NCBI RefSeq assembly: GCF_038593855.1
Contig: NZ_CP151996.1
Span: 4,491,245-4,555,244, forward strand
Reading direction: 5' to 3'
Length of the DNA stretch: 64,000 bases
Source: Lysinibacillus sp. FSL M8-0337
Lineage (GTDB): Bacteria > Bacillota > Bacilli > Bacillales_A > Planococcaceae
The notes under the pieces are model-generated. The model searched no databases. It saw nothing but the letters and a program-made list of their open reading frames with translations, and was not told where the DNA came from. Positions 53,676-63,991 of the stretch are shown piece by piece. How positions within the stretch are numbered: position 1 is the stretch's first letter; each line of letters opens with the position of its first letter. Position numbers and translations under genes: made by a program.

Positions 53676-54527
53676 TTAATCATCTTCTTGGATGTTTAAT
53701 ATTTCCAAAATACGTTCCAAATCATCTTCAGAGTAAAATTCAATTTCAATTTTACCTTTGTTATTTGCCTTTTTAATTTGGACGTTTGTTCCAAAATAAT
53801 CACGTAATTGTGATTCTTTCGCTACAACAAAAATATCCTTCTTCTTCGGTTGCGATGTTTCACGTGAAACTTCTTCATTTAAACTTTGCACCAAAATTTC
53901 TACCTGACGCACATTCAAGCCTTGTTTAATAATCTTGCGTGCAACTTCTGGGATTCTTCTTTTATTTTTTAACCCAAGTAAGGCACGTCCTTGTCCCATT
54001 GATAATATACCTTCATTCATCAATGCTCGAACTTCCTCTGGCAAAGCTAATAAACGAACGTGATTCGCAATATGCGGCCTACTCTTACCTAAGCGTTTGG
54101 ATAACTCCTCTTGTGTTAGATGTAAGTTTTCCATTAAACTTTGATATGCTTCTGCCTCTTCAATAACTGTTAAATCTTCACGTTGTAAATTTTCTAAAAT
54201 AGCAAGCTCCATCATTTGTGAGTCCGTTAGCTCTTTCACAATCGCTGGCAATAATTCTAAGCCTGCTAACTGTGCCGCTCTATAACGACGTTCTCCTGCT
54301 ACAATTTCATATTTCTGTCCTTTTTTCCGTACAGCAATTGGTTGTAAAATACCGTGTTCCTGAATTGAATCAGCTAATTCTTGTAATGTTTCTTCATCGA
54401 ATATTTTACGAGGCTGAAATGGATTTGCGACTATTAGCTTTAGTTGTAGTTCTTCTACTTTTTCACTTTGTTCTAGCGATTCTCCTGGAAATAGAGCACC
54501 AATACCTTTTCCTAAACCTTTAGCCAT
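53676..54527 (-). CDS. parB: Chromosome partitioning protein ParB (Spo0J)
   Basis: 283 residues. N-terminal CTPase/ParB fold (LKLIVANPFQPRKIFDEETLQELADSIQEHGILQPI and GERRYRAAQLAG), HTH (LTQEELSKRLGKSRPHIANHVRLL) and the C-terminal dimer domain. It spreads as CTP-dependent clamps from parS and loads SMC. The gene contains a parS site. It overlaps parA by eight bases. Confidence 0.98.
   Translation of the reverse strand: MAKGLGKGIGALFPGESLEQSEKVEELQLKLIVANPFQPRKIFDEETLQELADSIQEHGILQPIAVRKKGQKYEIVAGERRYRAAQLAGLELLPAIVKELTDSQMMELAILENLQREDLTVIEEAEAYQSLMENLHLTQEELSKRLGKSRPHIANHVRLLALPEEVRALMNEGILSMGQGRALLGLKNKRRIPEVARKIIKQGLNVRQVEILVQSLNEEVSRETSQPKKKDIFVVAKESQLRDYFGTNVQIKKANNKGKIEIEFYSEDDLERILEILNIQEDD
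53856..53871. promoter_or_regulatory. parS site inside parB
   Basis: TGTTTCACGTGAAACT matches the consensus TGTTNCACGTGAAACA at 15 of 16 bases. B. subtilis also carries a parS within spo0J. Confidence 0.88.
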
Positions 54528-55281
54528 TTTTTATCACTTCCCTCGCCATCTCTAAATAAACTTCAGCACCTCTTGATTTTGCATCATAAATAATAATAGG
54601 CTGTCCATGACTTGGAGCCTCACTTAATCGTACATTACGAGGAATAATCGTTTTATATACTTTATCTTGAAAATATTTTTTCACTTCATCAATTACTTGT
54701 AAACCTAAATTAGTTCTTGCATCAAGCATTGTTAATAATACGCCATCAATATATAACTGCTGATTCAAATGCTTTTGCACTAAACGCACAGTCGATAATA
54801 ATTGACTTAACCCTTCTAATGCATAATATTCACATTGCACAGGAATTATCAGTGCATCAGACGCCGTTAACGCATTAATTGTTAGTAGCCCTAATGAGGG
54901 TGGGCAATCAATAATAATATAGTCATAGTCTTCTTTAATGTCTTGAAGTGCATGCTTTAAGCGTACTTCACGAGAAATCGTTGAAACTAATTCAATCTCT
55001 GCTCCCGCTAAAGAAATGGTCGCAGGGACGATTGATAGATTTTCAACATTTGTTTGTTGAACGACATTTTCAACGTTTTCGTCATCGATTAGTACATCAT
55101 AAATACAACTTTGTATTTCTCCTTTATTAATGCCCAGTCCACTTGTTGTATTGCCCTGTGGATCTGTATCAATCAATAGCACTTTTTTTCCTAAATATGC
55201 TAGACAAGCGCTTAAATTGACCGATGTCGTTGTTTTACCTACGCCACCCTTTTGATTGGCGATTGCTATAATTCTACCCAT
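54520..55281 (-). CDS. parA: Chromosome partitioning ATPase ParA (Soj)
   Basis: 253 residues. Deviant Walker A KGGVGKTTTSVNL (GKGGVGKTT-type), Walker A' and B IIIDCPPSLGLLT, and DARTNLGLQV. It is a DNA-binding ATPase dimer that acts with ParB in origin segregation and regulates DnaA. First gene of the parAB pair, directly followed by parB. Its RBS is AGCAGGTG. Confidence 0.98.
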   Translation of the reverse strand: MGRIIAIANQKGGVGKTTTSVNLSACLAYLGKKVLLIDTDPQGNTTSGLGINKGEIQSCIYDVLIDDENVENVVQQTNVENLSIVPATISLAGAEIELVSTISREVRLKHALQDIKEDYDYIIIDCPPSLGLLTINALTASDALIIPVQCEYYALEGLSQLLSTVRLVQKHLNQQLYIDGVLLTMLDARTNLGLQVIDEVKKYFQDKVYKTIIPRNVRLSEAPSHGQPIIIYDAKSRGAEVYLEMAREVIKNG

Positions 55282-55424
55282 TTAAAAGCACCTGCTTTCA
55301 TCTATCAAAGTTTGCTTTGACAAATCCATTTGTAAAATCATTGTTCAATACCGTTATCTTACTTATCATTCTATCAAAAAAACTCAACAGAGTTGTATAA
55401 AATATTAAGAATATATACAAAAAA

Positions 55425-55457
55425 GGAGGCATCTTAGATTTATTTCTAAGATCCTCC
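55425..55457 (-). terminator. Terminator of noc
   Basis: GGAGGCATCTTAGA pairs with TCTAAGATCCTCC (one mismatch) over six bases, followed by six T on the minus strand. Confidence 0.9.
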
Positions 55458-55513
55458 CTTGTATTCCACATATAAAACTGCACAAATTACTTTTTTAATA
55501 TAATTAAAATAAA

Positions 55514-56413
55514 TTAAGATTTCTTCTTTTTAGGTATTTTTACTGTAATTTGATAGTATTCTTCTGTGTCTTCTTCTTCTGTCTTAACCGTTATACCACT
55601 TTTCGTCACCATTGATAGTGATTGTTTAATCGTATTTAAGGCTATACGGACATCTTTACTTATTGCTTTTCTTTTCGGCTTCACTTTTTTAGGAATCGCT
55701 TCTTCTTGATCCGCCGCTTCTGGATGTAATAATGCATGGATATGCTCTTCTAATTGGCGAACATTCCAATCATGCTCAATTGCTTGATGCAAAATCTCTA
55801 ATTGTAATGTTTGATCTTTAATAGCAATTAGTGCACGGGCATGTCTTTCAGAAATTTGACGCTTTAATATAGCTTGCTGCACTTCTTCAGGAAGCTTTAA
55901 TAGACGTAATTTATTGGCTACCGTGGATTGTCCTTTTCCTAGTCGTTGGGCAAGAGCTTCTTGTGTAAGCTCATGAAGCTCTAATAATTTTTGGTAGGCC
56001 ACTGCCTCTTCAATTGCCGTTAACTCTTCACGTTGAAGGTTTTCAATTAATGCAATTGATGCTGTTTCCTTATCTGTTAAATTCCGTACAATTGCAGGAA
56101 CTTCTGTCCATTGCAGCTTTTTCATTGCGCGGTAACGACGCTCACCGGCGATGATTTCATATTGATTGTTTGCTGTGCTACGTACAACAATTGGTTGAAT
56201 CACACCATGGGTATGAATGGTTCTAGATAATTCTTCAATTTTTTCGTCATCAAAAATAGTACGTGGCTGAAAACGGTTTGGTACAATTTGATCGATTGGA
56301 AGCTTAATGACCTCTTCTGTTGCACGAACCGCCTCTGCTTGTTCTACTTCATTTTCCACAATAGGCTCTGCTTTATTTCCGCCTCCAAAAAAACGTGAAA
56401 AAGGACTTTTCAT
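55514..56413 (-). CDS. noc: Nucleoid occlusion protein Noc
   Basis: 299 residues. A ParB-paralogue: [53 protein letters not shown] and [35 protein letters not shown] in outline. The N-terminal amphipathic tip ([14 protein letters not shown]) is the membrane-targeting sequence that marks Noc rather than ParB. It binds NBS sites and stops Z-ring assembly over DNA. A candidate site lies at 33174. Confidence 0.96.
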   Translation of the reverse strand: MKSPFSRFFGGGNKAEPIVENEVEQAEAVRATEEVIKLPIDQIVPNRFQPRTIFDDEKIEELSRTIHTHGVIQPIVVRSTANNQYEIIAGERRYRAMKKLQWTEVPAIVRNLTDKETASIALIENLQREELTAIEEAVAYQKLLELHELTQEALAQRLGKGQSTVANKLRLLKLPEEVQQAILKRQISERHARALIAIKDQTLQLEILHQAIEHDWNVRQLEEHIHALLHPEAADQEEAIPKKVKPKRKAISKDVRIALNTIKQSLSMVTKSGITVKTEEEDTEEYYQITVKIPKKKKS

Positions 56414-56573
56414 CCAAGTGGCACCACCTTTAAGTAACTATCTTGCTCTGTCTCATTCTATTATTATTTATTATATTTCCTAAAATGTATATAGTTCATA
56501 GATGTCATTTGCGTGAACCATCCATAACTAGTATGTATGCTCAAACTAGAGAAAATATTTTTCCAGTTTGAGA

Positions 56574-56589
56574 AGTTTCACATGAAACA
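56574..56589. promoter_or_regulatory. parS-like site between noc and rsmG
   Basis: AGTTTCACATGAAACA matches the parS consensus at 14 of 16 positions; the central CG is CA here. It may be a weak site or a relic. Confidence 0.4.
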
Positions 56590-56593
56590 CTAA

Positions 56594-57310
56594 TTATTGA
56601 ATAGGTGTTTTATTTGGTACACCAGGCTTACGCGGATATTTTTTTGGCGTTCCTTTTATTTTATCAAAAACATATAAAGTACGTTCACTTTCTTCAACAG
56701 GTAAAGTAAAAGAATACTCTTCTTTTAATGTAACACCTAAAGTGACTAATGCTTTTTTGGCATCTTTTAATTCTTCTGGACCTGCCGCTGCCTTTAACGC
56801 AACAAAGTAACCACCCTGTTTTGCTAGTGGTACACATAATTCCGATAGTACAGATAAGCGAGCTACTGCACGGGCTGTTACAACATCAAATTGTTCACGA
56901 TATTTGATATTTTGACCAAATTCCTCTGCACGAGCATGGACAAAATGCATATGATCTAACTGTAATTCTTCACTTAAATGATTTAAAAATGTAATGCGTT
57001 TATTTAAAGAATCTACAATTGTTACTTGTAAATGAGGGAAGCAGATTTTAATTGGAATACTAGGGAAACCAGCTCCAGCTCCTACATCACAAACGGTTGT
57101 TACCTGTGTAAAATCAAAATAAAATGAGGCACTAATAGAATCATAGAAATGTTTTAAATAGACACCTTCAAAATCTGTGATTGCTGTTAGGTTCATCTTT
57201 TCATTCCACTCGACAAGCAGTTCAAAATACTTTTTGAACTGTGCTAGTTGCTTGTCAGAAAGTTCTATCCCCTTGTCCTTCAATGCCTCAATAAATTGTT
57301 GTTCGTTCAT
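56594..57310 (-). CDS. rsmG: 16S rRNA (guanine527-N7)-methyltransferase
   Basis: 238 residues. The SAM-binding fold shows [17 protein letters not shown] (motif I) and [35 protein letters not shown] and YFVALKAA follow. RsmG methylates G527 in the 530 loop; loss gives low-level streptomycin resistance. RBS AAGGAGACC. It lies between mnmG and noc as usual. Confidence 0.97.
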   Translation of the reverse strand: MNEQQFIEALKDKGIELSDKQLAQFKKYFELLVEWNEKMNLTAITDFEGVYLKHFYDSISASFYFDFTQVTTVCDVGAGAGFPSIPIKICFPHLQVTIVDSLNKRITFLNHLSEELQLDHMHFVHARAEEFGQNIKYREQFDVVTARAVARLSVLSELCVPLAKQGGYFVALKAAAGPEELKDAKKALVTLGVTLKEEYSFTLPVEESERTLYVFDKIKGTPKKYPRKPGVPNKTPIQ

Positions 57311-57397
57311 GTAAGGTCTCCTTTAAAAAATGGCTCAATATTTGTTTGGACGCAAATAACAAAACGTTGAAGGATAACATAGCCTTAAAAATAGGAA

Positions 57398-57419
57398 GCG
57401 GGCACAATGGTATGCCCGC
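57398..57419 (-). terminator. Hairpin between mnmG and rsmG
   Basis: GCGGGCA pairs with TGCCCGC over eight bases, with a T-run beyond TTCC on the minus strand. Confidence 0.7.
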
Positions 57420-57445
57420 CTCTTATTCACTTTGTTGTTGCGCTA

Positions 57446-59341
57446 TTATTCACCACTTACACGTGCGATTTTCCCTTGTTCAATGTAAACAAGTAGAATC
57501 GAAATATCTGCAGGATTTACCCCTGAAATTCGAGACGCCTGTGCAATGGAAAGCGGAATTACTTGTTTTAATTTTTGTCGTGCTTCTGTTGCAAGACCTG
57601 AAATGGCATCATAATCAATGTTCTCTGGAATTTTTTTATTTTCCATTTTATGAAGCTTTTCAACTTGTTGCAATGCTTTTTCAATATAACCTTCATATTT
57701 TAGCTGAATTTCAATTTGTTCTTTCACTTCATCGGAAAATTCAATTTCAGCTGGTATTAACGAAGACACTAAATCATAGTGCATTTCCGTGCGTTTTAAT
57801 AAATCGGCGCCACGTATACCATCTTTCAGTTCACTACCACCTACAGAGCGAATGGTAGCTTGTGTTGTTTCGTTTGGTTTAATGATTACTTCACGAAGGC
57901 GTGCAATTTCATTTTCAATTAACGCTTTTTTCTCCATGAATTTTTCATAACGTTGCTGTGATATCATGCCCATTTTGTAAGCACGTTCAACTAAACGTAA
58001 ATCTGCATTGTCATGACGAAGTAGTAAACGATATTCAGCACGAGATGTAAGGAGACGATATGGCTCATTTGTACCTTTTGTTACTAAATCGTCAATTAAT
58101 ACACCGATGTAAGCTTCTGAACGACTTAAAATCAGTTCTTCTTTACCAAGGACATTGGCAGCAGCGTTCATACCCGCCATCAAACCTTGAGCAGCTGCTT
58201 CTTCATAACCAGATGTTCCATTAATTTGACCGGCTGTATATAAACCTTTAATGCGTTTTGTTTCCAATGTTGGCCATAATTGCGTTGGAACGATTGCATC
58301 GTATTCGATTGCGTAACCTGCACGCATCATTTCCGCTTGTTCTAATCCTGGAATTGATTTTAACAAACGATGTTGCACATGCTCAGGTAAGCTTGTTGAT
58401 AAACCTTGGACGTACACTTCTCTTGTATTGCGACCTTCTGGTTCTAAGAAAATTTGGTGGCGTGGCTTGTCATTAAATCGTACGACTTTATCTTCGATTG
58501 AAGGACAATAGCGCGGACCTGTTCCTTTAATCATCCCTGAGTACATTGGTGAAAGATGTAAATTTGCCTCAATAATTTCATGTGTTTGAGGGCTTGTATA
58601 TGTTAGCCAACATGGTAGTTGGTCCATGATAAATTCAGTTGTTTCAAAGCTAAATGCACGTGGTACATCATCGCCTGGTTGTATTTCCGTTTTTGAATAA
58701 TCAATTGTACGGCTATTGACACGAGGTGGTGTACCTGTTTTGAAGCGTACAAGGTCAAAACCTAATTCTTTTAAATTGTCTGCTAAGCGAATAGATGGCT
58801 GTTGATTATTAGGACCGCTTGAATATTTCATGTCTCCAATAATAATTTCACCACGAAGGAATGTACCAGTTGTTACAACTACTGCCTTGGCACGATAAAT
58901 TGCGCCAATTTGTGTAATAACACCTTTTACTTCGCCATCTTCTATAATAAGCTCTTCTACCATTGCTTGGTGAATTGTTAAATTTTCATTTTCTTCTAAC
59001 ACACGTTTCATTTCGTGTTGGTAGAGTATTTTGTCCGCTTGGGCGCGTAATGCACGTACAGCTGGACCTTTCCCTGTATTTAACATACGCATTTGAATAT
59101 GCGTTTTATCTATAACTTTCCCCATTAACCCACCTAGTGCGTCAATTTCACGAACGACAATCCCTTTTGCAGGACCACCGATGGATGGGTTACATGGCAT
59201 AAATGCAATCATATCTAAGTTGATTGTTAGCATGAGCGTGTTGGCACCCATTTTAGCAGCAGCATAGGCAGCTTCTGAACCTGCATGTCCTGCCCCTATA
59301 ACAATCACATCAAACGTGCCTGCCTCATATTGTGTTGGCAT
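57446..59341 (-). CDS. mnmG: tRNA uridine-5-carboxymethylaminomethyl modification enzyme MnmG (GidA)
   Basis: 631 residues. FAD-binding [10 protein letters not shown] near the N-terminus, [30 protein letters not shown] and a C-terminal GidA domain ending [24 protein letters not shown]. It works with MnmE to modify the wobble uridine of tRNAs using FAD, NADH and folate. 27 bases separate it from mnmE. RBS AGAAGGGAAG. Confidence 0.98.
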   Translation of the reverse strand: MPTQYEAGTFDVIVIGAGHAGSEAAYAAAKMGANTLMLTINLDMIAFMPCNPSIGGPAKGIVVREIDALGGLMGKVIDKTHIQMRMLNTGKGPAVRALRAQADKILYQHEMKRVLEENENLTIHQAMVEELIIEDGEVKGVITQIGAIYRAKAVVVTTGTFLRGEIIIGDMKYSSGPNNQQPSIRLADNLKELGFDLVRFKTGTPPRVNSRTIDYSKTEIQPGDDVPRAFSFETTEFIMDQLPCWLTYTSPQTHEIIEANLHLSPMYSGMIKGTGPRYCPSIEDKVVRFNDKPRHQIFLEPEGRNTREVYVQGLSTSLPEHVQHRLLKSIPGLEQAEMMRAGYAIEYDAIVPTQLWPTLETKRIKGLYTAGQINGTSGYEEAAAQGLMAGMNAAANVLGKEELILSRSEAYIGVLIDDLVTKGTNEPYRLLTSRAEYRLLLRHDNADLRLVERAYKMGMISQQRYEKFMEKKALIENEIARLREVIIKPNETTQATIRSVGGSELKDGIRGADLLKRTEMHYDLVSSLIPAEIEFSDEVKEQIEIQLKYEGYIEKALQQVEKLHKMENKKIPENIDYDAISGLATEARQKLKQVIPLSIAQASRISGVNPADISILLVYIEQGKIARVSGE

Positions 59342-59368
59342 GCTCGTATCTTCCCTTCTCTAGTAGAA

Positions 59369-60754
59369 TTATTTCCCTAAACAGAACTGTGAAAATAGTT
59401 GATTGATAAGGCTTTCTTGCACCGTATCTCCAATAATTTCACCAAGTATTTCCCAAGTTCTTGTTACATCTATTTGCACCATATCAACAGGTACACCAGC
59501 CTGTGCTGCAGCTAGTGCGTCCTCTACCGTCGCTTGCGCTTGGTGGAGTAATGCGATATGACGTGCATTCGATACATATGTTAAATCGCCCGCTTCAATT
59601 TGACCCCCGAAGAATAATGCAGCTATTGCTTCCTCTAATTCTGCTATTCCCTCTTCTTGTAAAAGAGAAGTGGTCACAATACGATGACTACCTGCTAATT
59701 CTTTTACACGGGCTAAATCAATTTTTTGCGGTAAATCGGTTTTATTGACAATAACGATATAATCCATCGCCTCAATTGTTTCGAATAGACGTTCATCCTC
59801 AATCGTTAATTCATCCGCATAGTTTAGTACGAATAAAATTAAGTCTGCTCCACGTAACGCCTCACGAGAACGTTCAACGCCAATTCGCTCCACAATATCT
59901 TCTGTTTCACGAATGCCGGCTGTATCGACTAAACGAAGTGGTACCCCACGTACATTTACGTACTCTTCTATAATATCACGAGTTGTACCTGCAATATCTG
60001 TCACAATTGCTTTATTTTCTTGGACTAAACTATTTAAAAGTGAAGATTTCCCTACATTTGGTCGCCCTAAAATAACAGTCGATAAGCCTTCACGTAAAAT
60101 TTTGCCCTGAGAGGATGTTTGTAAAAGTTTAATGATTTCATTGCGTACCCATGTACATTTTTCAAGTAATACAGGCACTGTCATTTCTTCTACATCATCA
60201 TACTCTGGATAATCTATATTAACCTCTACTTGCGCTAAAGTCTCTAGCAATGCTTGGCGCAAATCACCGATAAGGCGAGATAATTTCCCATCCATTTGAC
60301 CAAGTGCAACATTCATCGCACGATCTGTCTTCGCTCGAATTAAATCCATCACCGCTTCTGCCTGTGATAAATCAATACGCCCATTTAAAAACGCACGTTT
60401 TGTAAATTCACCTGGCTCTGCCAATCTCGCCCCATTTGTTAATGCTAATTTTAATACGCGATTAACTGAAACGAGTCCTCCATGGCAGTTGATCTCTATT
60501 ACATCCTCACGCGTGAACGTTTTTGGTCCTCGCATTAACGATAGCATTACTTCTTCTACTACCTCATTTGTTTTAGGATCTACTAAGTGTCCATAATGAA
60601 TTGTATGTGAAGCCTGCTTCTTTAAACTTTTTCCACCAGGCGCTTTAAAAATCTTATCTGCAATAGCTACTGCTTCATCACCACTTAAGCGAACTATGGC
60701 AATAGCTCCTTCACCCATCGGTGTGGATATCGCAGCAATTGTATCGAACTCCAT
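59369..60754 (-). CDS. mnmE: tRNA modification GTPase MnmE (TrmE)
   Basis: 461 residues. N-terminal folate-binding domain ([20 protein letters not shown]), C-terminal Cys (FSQFCLGK, the FCIGK-type catalytic end) and an inserted G domain with [22 protein letters not shown] and NKTDLPQK. It partners MnmG to modify wobble uridine. A DnaA-box group lies in the space upstream. Confidence 0.98.
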   Translation of the reverse strand: MEFDTIAAISTPMGEGAIAIVRLSGDEAVAIADKIFKAPGGKSLKKQASHTIHYGHLVDPKTNEVVEEVMLSLMRGPKTFTREDVIEINCHGGLVSVNRVLKLALTNGARLAEPGEFTKRAFLNGRIDLSQAEAVMDLIRAKTDRAMNVALGQMDGKLSRLIGDLRQALLETLAQVEVNIDYPEYDDVEEMTVPVLLEKCTWVRNEIIKLLQTSSQGKILREGLSTVILGRPNVGKSSLLNSLVQENKAIVTDIAGTTRDIIEEYVNVRGVPLRLVDTAGIRETEDIVERIGVERSREALRGADLILFVLNYADELTIEDERLFETIEAMDYIVIVNKTDLPQKIDLARVKELAGSHRIVTTSLLQEEGIAELEEAIAALFFGGQIEAGDLTYVSNARHIALLHQAQATVEDALAAAQAGVPVDMVQIDVTRTWEILGEIIGDTVQESLINQLFSQFCLGK

Positions 60755-60772
60755 TGTATTACCTCCTTAACG

Positions 60773-60876
60773 TTATCCACATGTGGATAAATAAAACCGA
60801 TCAACACTTTCTAACATCTTAGACTAACATATTTTCGAAAAAATCTAAAGTAAGGATCATTTCCAATTGTGGATAA
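60773..60876. promoter_or_regulatory. DnaA-box cluster upstream of mnmE
   Basis: TTATCCACA at 60773-60781 is followed at once by TGTGGATAA at 60782-60790, and a further one lies at 60868-60876. It may be read by DnaA in the mnmE promoter region. The gap 60755-61055 has no gene; the jag terminator is at its right end. Confidence 0.6.
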
Positions 60877-60980
60877 ATAAATTACTTAACCCTCATCATT
60901 TTCGCTTTAAAAGTTGCACTATCCGACATTTTCCGACTTGTCGTACTGTCACATTATCTTCCTGTTTCAGACAGTAAAAA

Positions 60981-61016
60981 AACGGTCACTTTATCATAAC
61001 GATAAAATGACCGGTT
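60981..61016. terminator. Terminator of the rnpA-yidC-jag group
   Basis: AACGGTCACTTTATC pairs with GATAAAATGACCGGTT (one bulge or mismatch) over five bases, with T-runs in both directions. Confidence 0.88.
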
Positions 61017-61055
61017 TTTTTAGCATATGTCTGTATGCCTTTACGTAAAGAAAGT

Positions 61056-61865
61056 CTAAGCGTTCTTTACTGGTTCAATAACTAAATAGCGGTTTGGTTC
61101 TGTGCCTTCTGAATATGTTTCGATATCCAGACGATTCGCTAATTGATTATGAATAATTTTTCTTTCGTATGATTGCATCGGTTCAAATGCCACACGTTGA
61201 TTTAACCGAAGTGCCTTATCAGCCATACGATCCGCCAGTTGCTCTAAAGCTTGTTGTCGACGTTCACGATAGTTTTCTACGTCTAATTTCACCATTAAGA
61301 ACTGTTTAGCGGTTTTATTTAAAACGAGTTGTGTTAATTGTTGTAAAGAATTTAACGTTTGACCGCGTTTCCCTATAAGTAGTGCAGCCTTCTCACTTTT
61401 CAATTGAAACAGCACATATTTACCTTCACGGGCCGTTTCAATATCAAGATCTTGAATTCCCAATTGCTCCGCTATACTAACTATATAAGCTTTTGCTTCT
61501 TCAATTGGATTTACAGTGTTATCTTCTTCCTCTTTAATGGCTTGTTGAACAGCTTCGATGTCCATTGGTTGTTCCGAAACTTGTGAACTTAATTTTGCAA
61601 CGTCATCCACTACTTTTTGTTCGTTCAATTGTTCTTTAGCCGTTTCGTCTTGCTCAGCTACTTTTACTATTTCTGTAGTTGGACGAACTTGTATTTCTTT
61701 TACAGTCACACGTACTTCTGCAGAACGTGCTCCAAAACCTAAAAATCCTTTTTTACCTTCTTGTAAAACTTCAACATCTACTTGTTCACGGGTTTTGCCA
61801 AGTTTCTGTAACGCCAATGAGATCGCTTCTTGTGTTGTTGCGCCTATTTGCGTAAGTTGTTTCAC
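61056..61865 (-). CDS. khpB: RNA-binding protein KhpB/Jag
   Basis: 269 residues. N-terminal Jag_N domain (AISLALQKLGKTREQVDVEVLQEGKKGFLGFGA), a long linker rich in Glu/Gln, then a KH domain (LIGKRGQTLNSLQQLTQLVLN) and an R3H domain (ERRQQALEQLADRMADKALRLNQRVAFEPMQSYERKIIHNQL in outline). It binds RNA with KhpA and affects cell division and elongation. Overlaps yidC by four bases. Confidence 0.95.
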   Translation of the reverse strand: MKQLTQIGATTQEAISLALQKLGKTREQVDVEVLQEGKKGFLGFGARSAEVRVTVKEIQVRPTTEIVKVAEQDETAKEQLNEQKVVDDVAKLSSQVSEQPMDIEAVQQAIKEEEDNTVNPIEEAKAYIVSIAEQLGIQDLDIETAREGKYVLFQLKSEKAALLIGKRGQTLNSLQQLTQLVLNKTAKQFLMVKLDVENYRERRQQALEQLADRMADKALRLNQRVAFEPMQSYERKIIHNQLANRLDIETYSEGTEPNRYLVIEPVKNA

Positions 61866-62632
61866 TTTTTAGCCCCTCCATTTTGAGCAGGTTGTGTTTT
61901 GTTGTTTTGCCAAGGTTTATAAATATACAGGTTTTGAAGAATCGAGATAATATTCCCGATTACCCAATAAAGTGATAATGCAGCTGGTAGTGCCATACCA
62001 AAACCGATAATCATGAATGGCATAATGTAAATCATAATTTTCATCTGAGGGTTGTCCATTGCTGGGCCCGTACGTAATACGAAAAATTGCATAATACCAG
62101 CAATTATTGCTAACGCTGGCGCAGGGTCTGCTAATGGGAAGATAAAGAAATTTCCTAAATCAAAAGCAGCTGTAGCGTTCATTCGACTAATTGCGTGATA
62201 AAAACCAATTAAAATTGGCATTTGAATGATTACTGGTAAACATCCAGCAACTGGGTTTACACCGGACTCACTCATCAGCTTCATCATTTCTTGCTGATAC
62301 TGTTTCTGTGTTTGTGCATCCTTAGAAGCATACTTCTTCTGCAATTCCTTCAATTTTGGCTGAATTTCTTGCATTTTTTTCGAGCTCTTTGTCTGTTTAA
62401 TCATCAATGGCAGTATTGCTAAACGAATAATAATTGTTACTGCAATAATCCCCCATGCATACGTACCAAGTAAATCAGCAAAATATTTTATCGCTGATAC
62501 TAACGGCCAAACAATGAATTCATTCCAGAAGCCTTGGCTATCTTTGGATATTGGATCATTAAATTCTGTACACCCAGATAGTAGTAATGCTACTGATACT
62601 AGCGACAAAATTACCCAAAGTTGTTTTTTCAA
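61862..62632 (-). CDS. yidC: Membrane protein insertase YidC (SpoIIIJ type)
   Basis: 256 residues. Signal with lipobox LLSGC21, then five TM helices of the 60KD_IMP family: WGIIAVTIIIRLAILPLMIKQTKSSKKMQEIQPKLKELQKKY (with the positively charged groove Arg at R), GCLPVIIQMPILIGFY, and a C-terminal TM region ending KPWQNNKTQPAQNG. It inserts and folds membrane proteins; the SpoIIIJ type is needed for sigma-G activation in sporulation. Confidence 0.96.
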   Translation of the reverse strand: MKKQLWVILSLVSVALLLSGCTEFNDPISKDSQGFWNEFIVWPLVSAIKYFADLLGTYAWGIIAVTIIIRLAILPLMIKQTKSSKKMQEIQPKLKELQKKYASKDAQTQKQYQQEMMKLMSESGVNPVAGCLPVIIQMPILIGFYHAISRMNATAAFDLGNFFIFPLADPAPALAIIAGIMQFFVLRTGPAMDNPQMKIMIYIMPFMIIGFGMALPAALSLYWVIGNIISILQNLYIYKPWQNNKTQPAQNGGAKK

Positions 62633-62872
62633 CCGTCTTCCCCCTACAAATACTATTCACTTTTCTAAAAATCTATATGCATTGTCTCTATTCAATTTTA
62701 TTTTTTCAACTGAATAAAGTTATCAGTTATTTTATCATGCAAAATAGCTTTCACTCTACTAAATATGCCAATAAATATGTGCGCATGCAGTAAAGGTACT
62801 AACTACATTTACATAAGTTATTGTGGACCCTTTTAAAAGTGTACTTTATCGCCACTTTGGTTGCTGTATGTA

Positions 62873-63217
62873 TTACGATTTCTTCAATACTCTAGCAATT
62901 CGTAGTACATGCTGCAAACTTTGTTTCACTTCATGAAAATCCATAGTGGCCGCCGGATGTCTGGCGATAATAACATAGTCCATATTCGCCTTTAATTCAT
63001 CTTTTATCTCATGAATACTTTGTCGAATATAACGTTTAATTTGGTTGCGTGTTACCGCATTCCCAAGCTTCTTACTAACAGATAACCCTACACGAAATTC
63101 TGTTTGTCCCTCTTTCGGCAAAAAATAAACGACAAACTGACGATTCGCGAAAGATTTACCTTTTTTAAACACCTTTTGAAAATCCTCATTCTTTTTCACT
63201 CGTTGGCGTTTTTTCAT
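62873..63217 (-). CDS. rnpA: Ribonuclease P protein component
   Basis: 114 residues from [32 protein letters not shown]; the ATG at 63217 follows AGGTGAAAG. The RNR-type motif is [19 protein letters not shown]. It binds RNase P RNA and aids 5' tRNA maturation. Directly downstream of rpmH, separated by a terminator-like hairpin. The 62633-62872 gap holds no gene. Confidence 0.97.
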   Translation of the reverse strand: MKKRQRVKKNEDFQKVFKKGKSFANRQFVVYFLPKEGQTEFRVGLSVSKKLGNAVTRNQIKRYIRQSIHEIKDELKANMDYVIIARHPAATMDFHEVKQSLQHVLRIARVLKKS

Positions 63218-63274
63218 TACTTTCACCTGCTACTGAATTATTCTTTTGATCCTTAACGGCTTCAAAAAATAAAG

Positions 63275-63304
63275 AAAAAAAAGACCACTGATGTGGCTCA
63301 GTGG
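63275..63304 (-). terminator. Hairpin between rpmH and rnpA (terminator or attenuator)
   Basis: CCACTGA pairs with TCAGTGG over six bases, followed by eight T on the minus strand. It probably lowers rnpA expression relative to rpmH. Confidence 0.8.
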
Positions 63305-63311
63305 ACTTATT

Positions 63312-63446
63312 TTATGCTGATAAAACTTTTCTTCCTTTACGACGACGAGCAGCAAGAACTTTGCGACCGTTTTTCGTGCTCATACGTGCGCGGAAACCGT
63401 GAACTTTGCTGTGCTTACGTTTCTTTGGTTGGTAAGTACGTTTCAT
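63312..63446 (-). CDS. rpmH: Ribosomal protein L34
   Basis: 44 residues: [44 protein letters not shown] in outline, the exact bL34 length. It is the first gene left of the origin, leading rpmH-rnpA-yidC-khpB as in B. subtilis. RBS AGGAGGTG. Confidence 0.98.
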   Translation of the reverse strand: MKRTYQPKKRKHSKVHGFRARMSTKNGRKVLAARRRKGRKVLSA

Positions 63447-63591
63447 TGTATATAGACACCTCCTGAATGAAAGTTGAATTTTTCAACATACAGACCTGCA
63501 TATTATATAAAGTAATTAGCTATTTTGTCAATGTATTTTATAAATTTCTTTCAATTCGCCAATTCTATGTTTATCTTTCCTTTCTTTTAAA

Positions 63592-63910
63592 TTATCCACA
63601 GAATACTTGTTTTTTTTACACAGACTTGTGTATAGTATTTTTTGCATTATTTTTTATCCACAACGGTTATCTACAGCTTTTTCACATAAGCAGTGCTTGT
63701 GGACAACTTGAAAGTGAGTAAATCAAAGTTATGTGGATAAGTTTCATAAACTATTGAAATAGCTTTGTTTTTCTGATACGATTACTGTGCTTCACTTTGT
63801 TGAAAACTAAAACGAACTAATCTTTTATCCACAACTGTTGATATGCTGTGGATAATTTTTATCACAGCCTTTGGTTAAGTATTATCCACAACTTGTGATT
63901 TTGTGGATTA
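63592..63910. promoter_or_regulatory. oriC DnaA-box field between rpmH and dnaA
   Basis: Exact TTATCCACA at 63592, 63654, 63825 and 63882; TGTGGATAA at 63732 and 63847. One-mismatch sites at 63667, 63698 and 63902. This is the box field upstream of dnaA, the origin of replication in Bacilli. Confidence 0.93.
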
Positions 63911-63984
63911 GTCGTAAAATGAACGTATTTACTTATCACATAAATGCACTATATTTTTTTATTGCTGTATATGTATTGAACTGT

Positions 63985-63991
63985 AAAGGAG
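63985..63991 (+). promoter_or_regulatory. RBS of the gene beginning at the window end (dnaA)
   Basis: AAAGGAG lies nine bases before the window edge. By synteny the following gene is dnaA; its coding sequence is not in the window. Confidence 0.75.
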
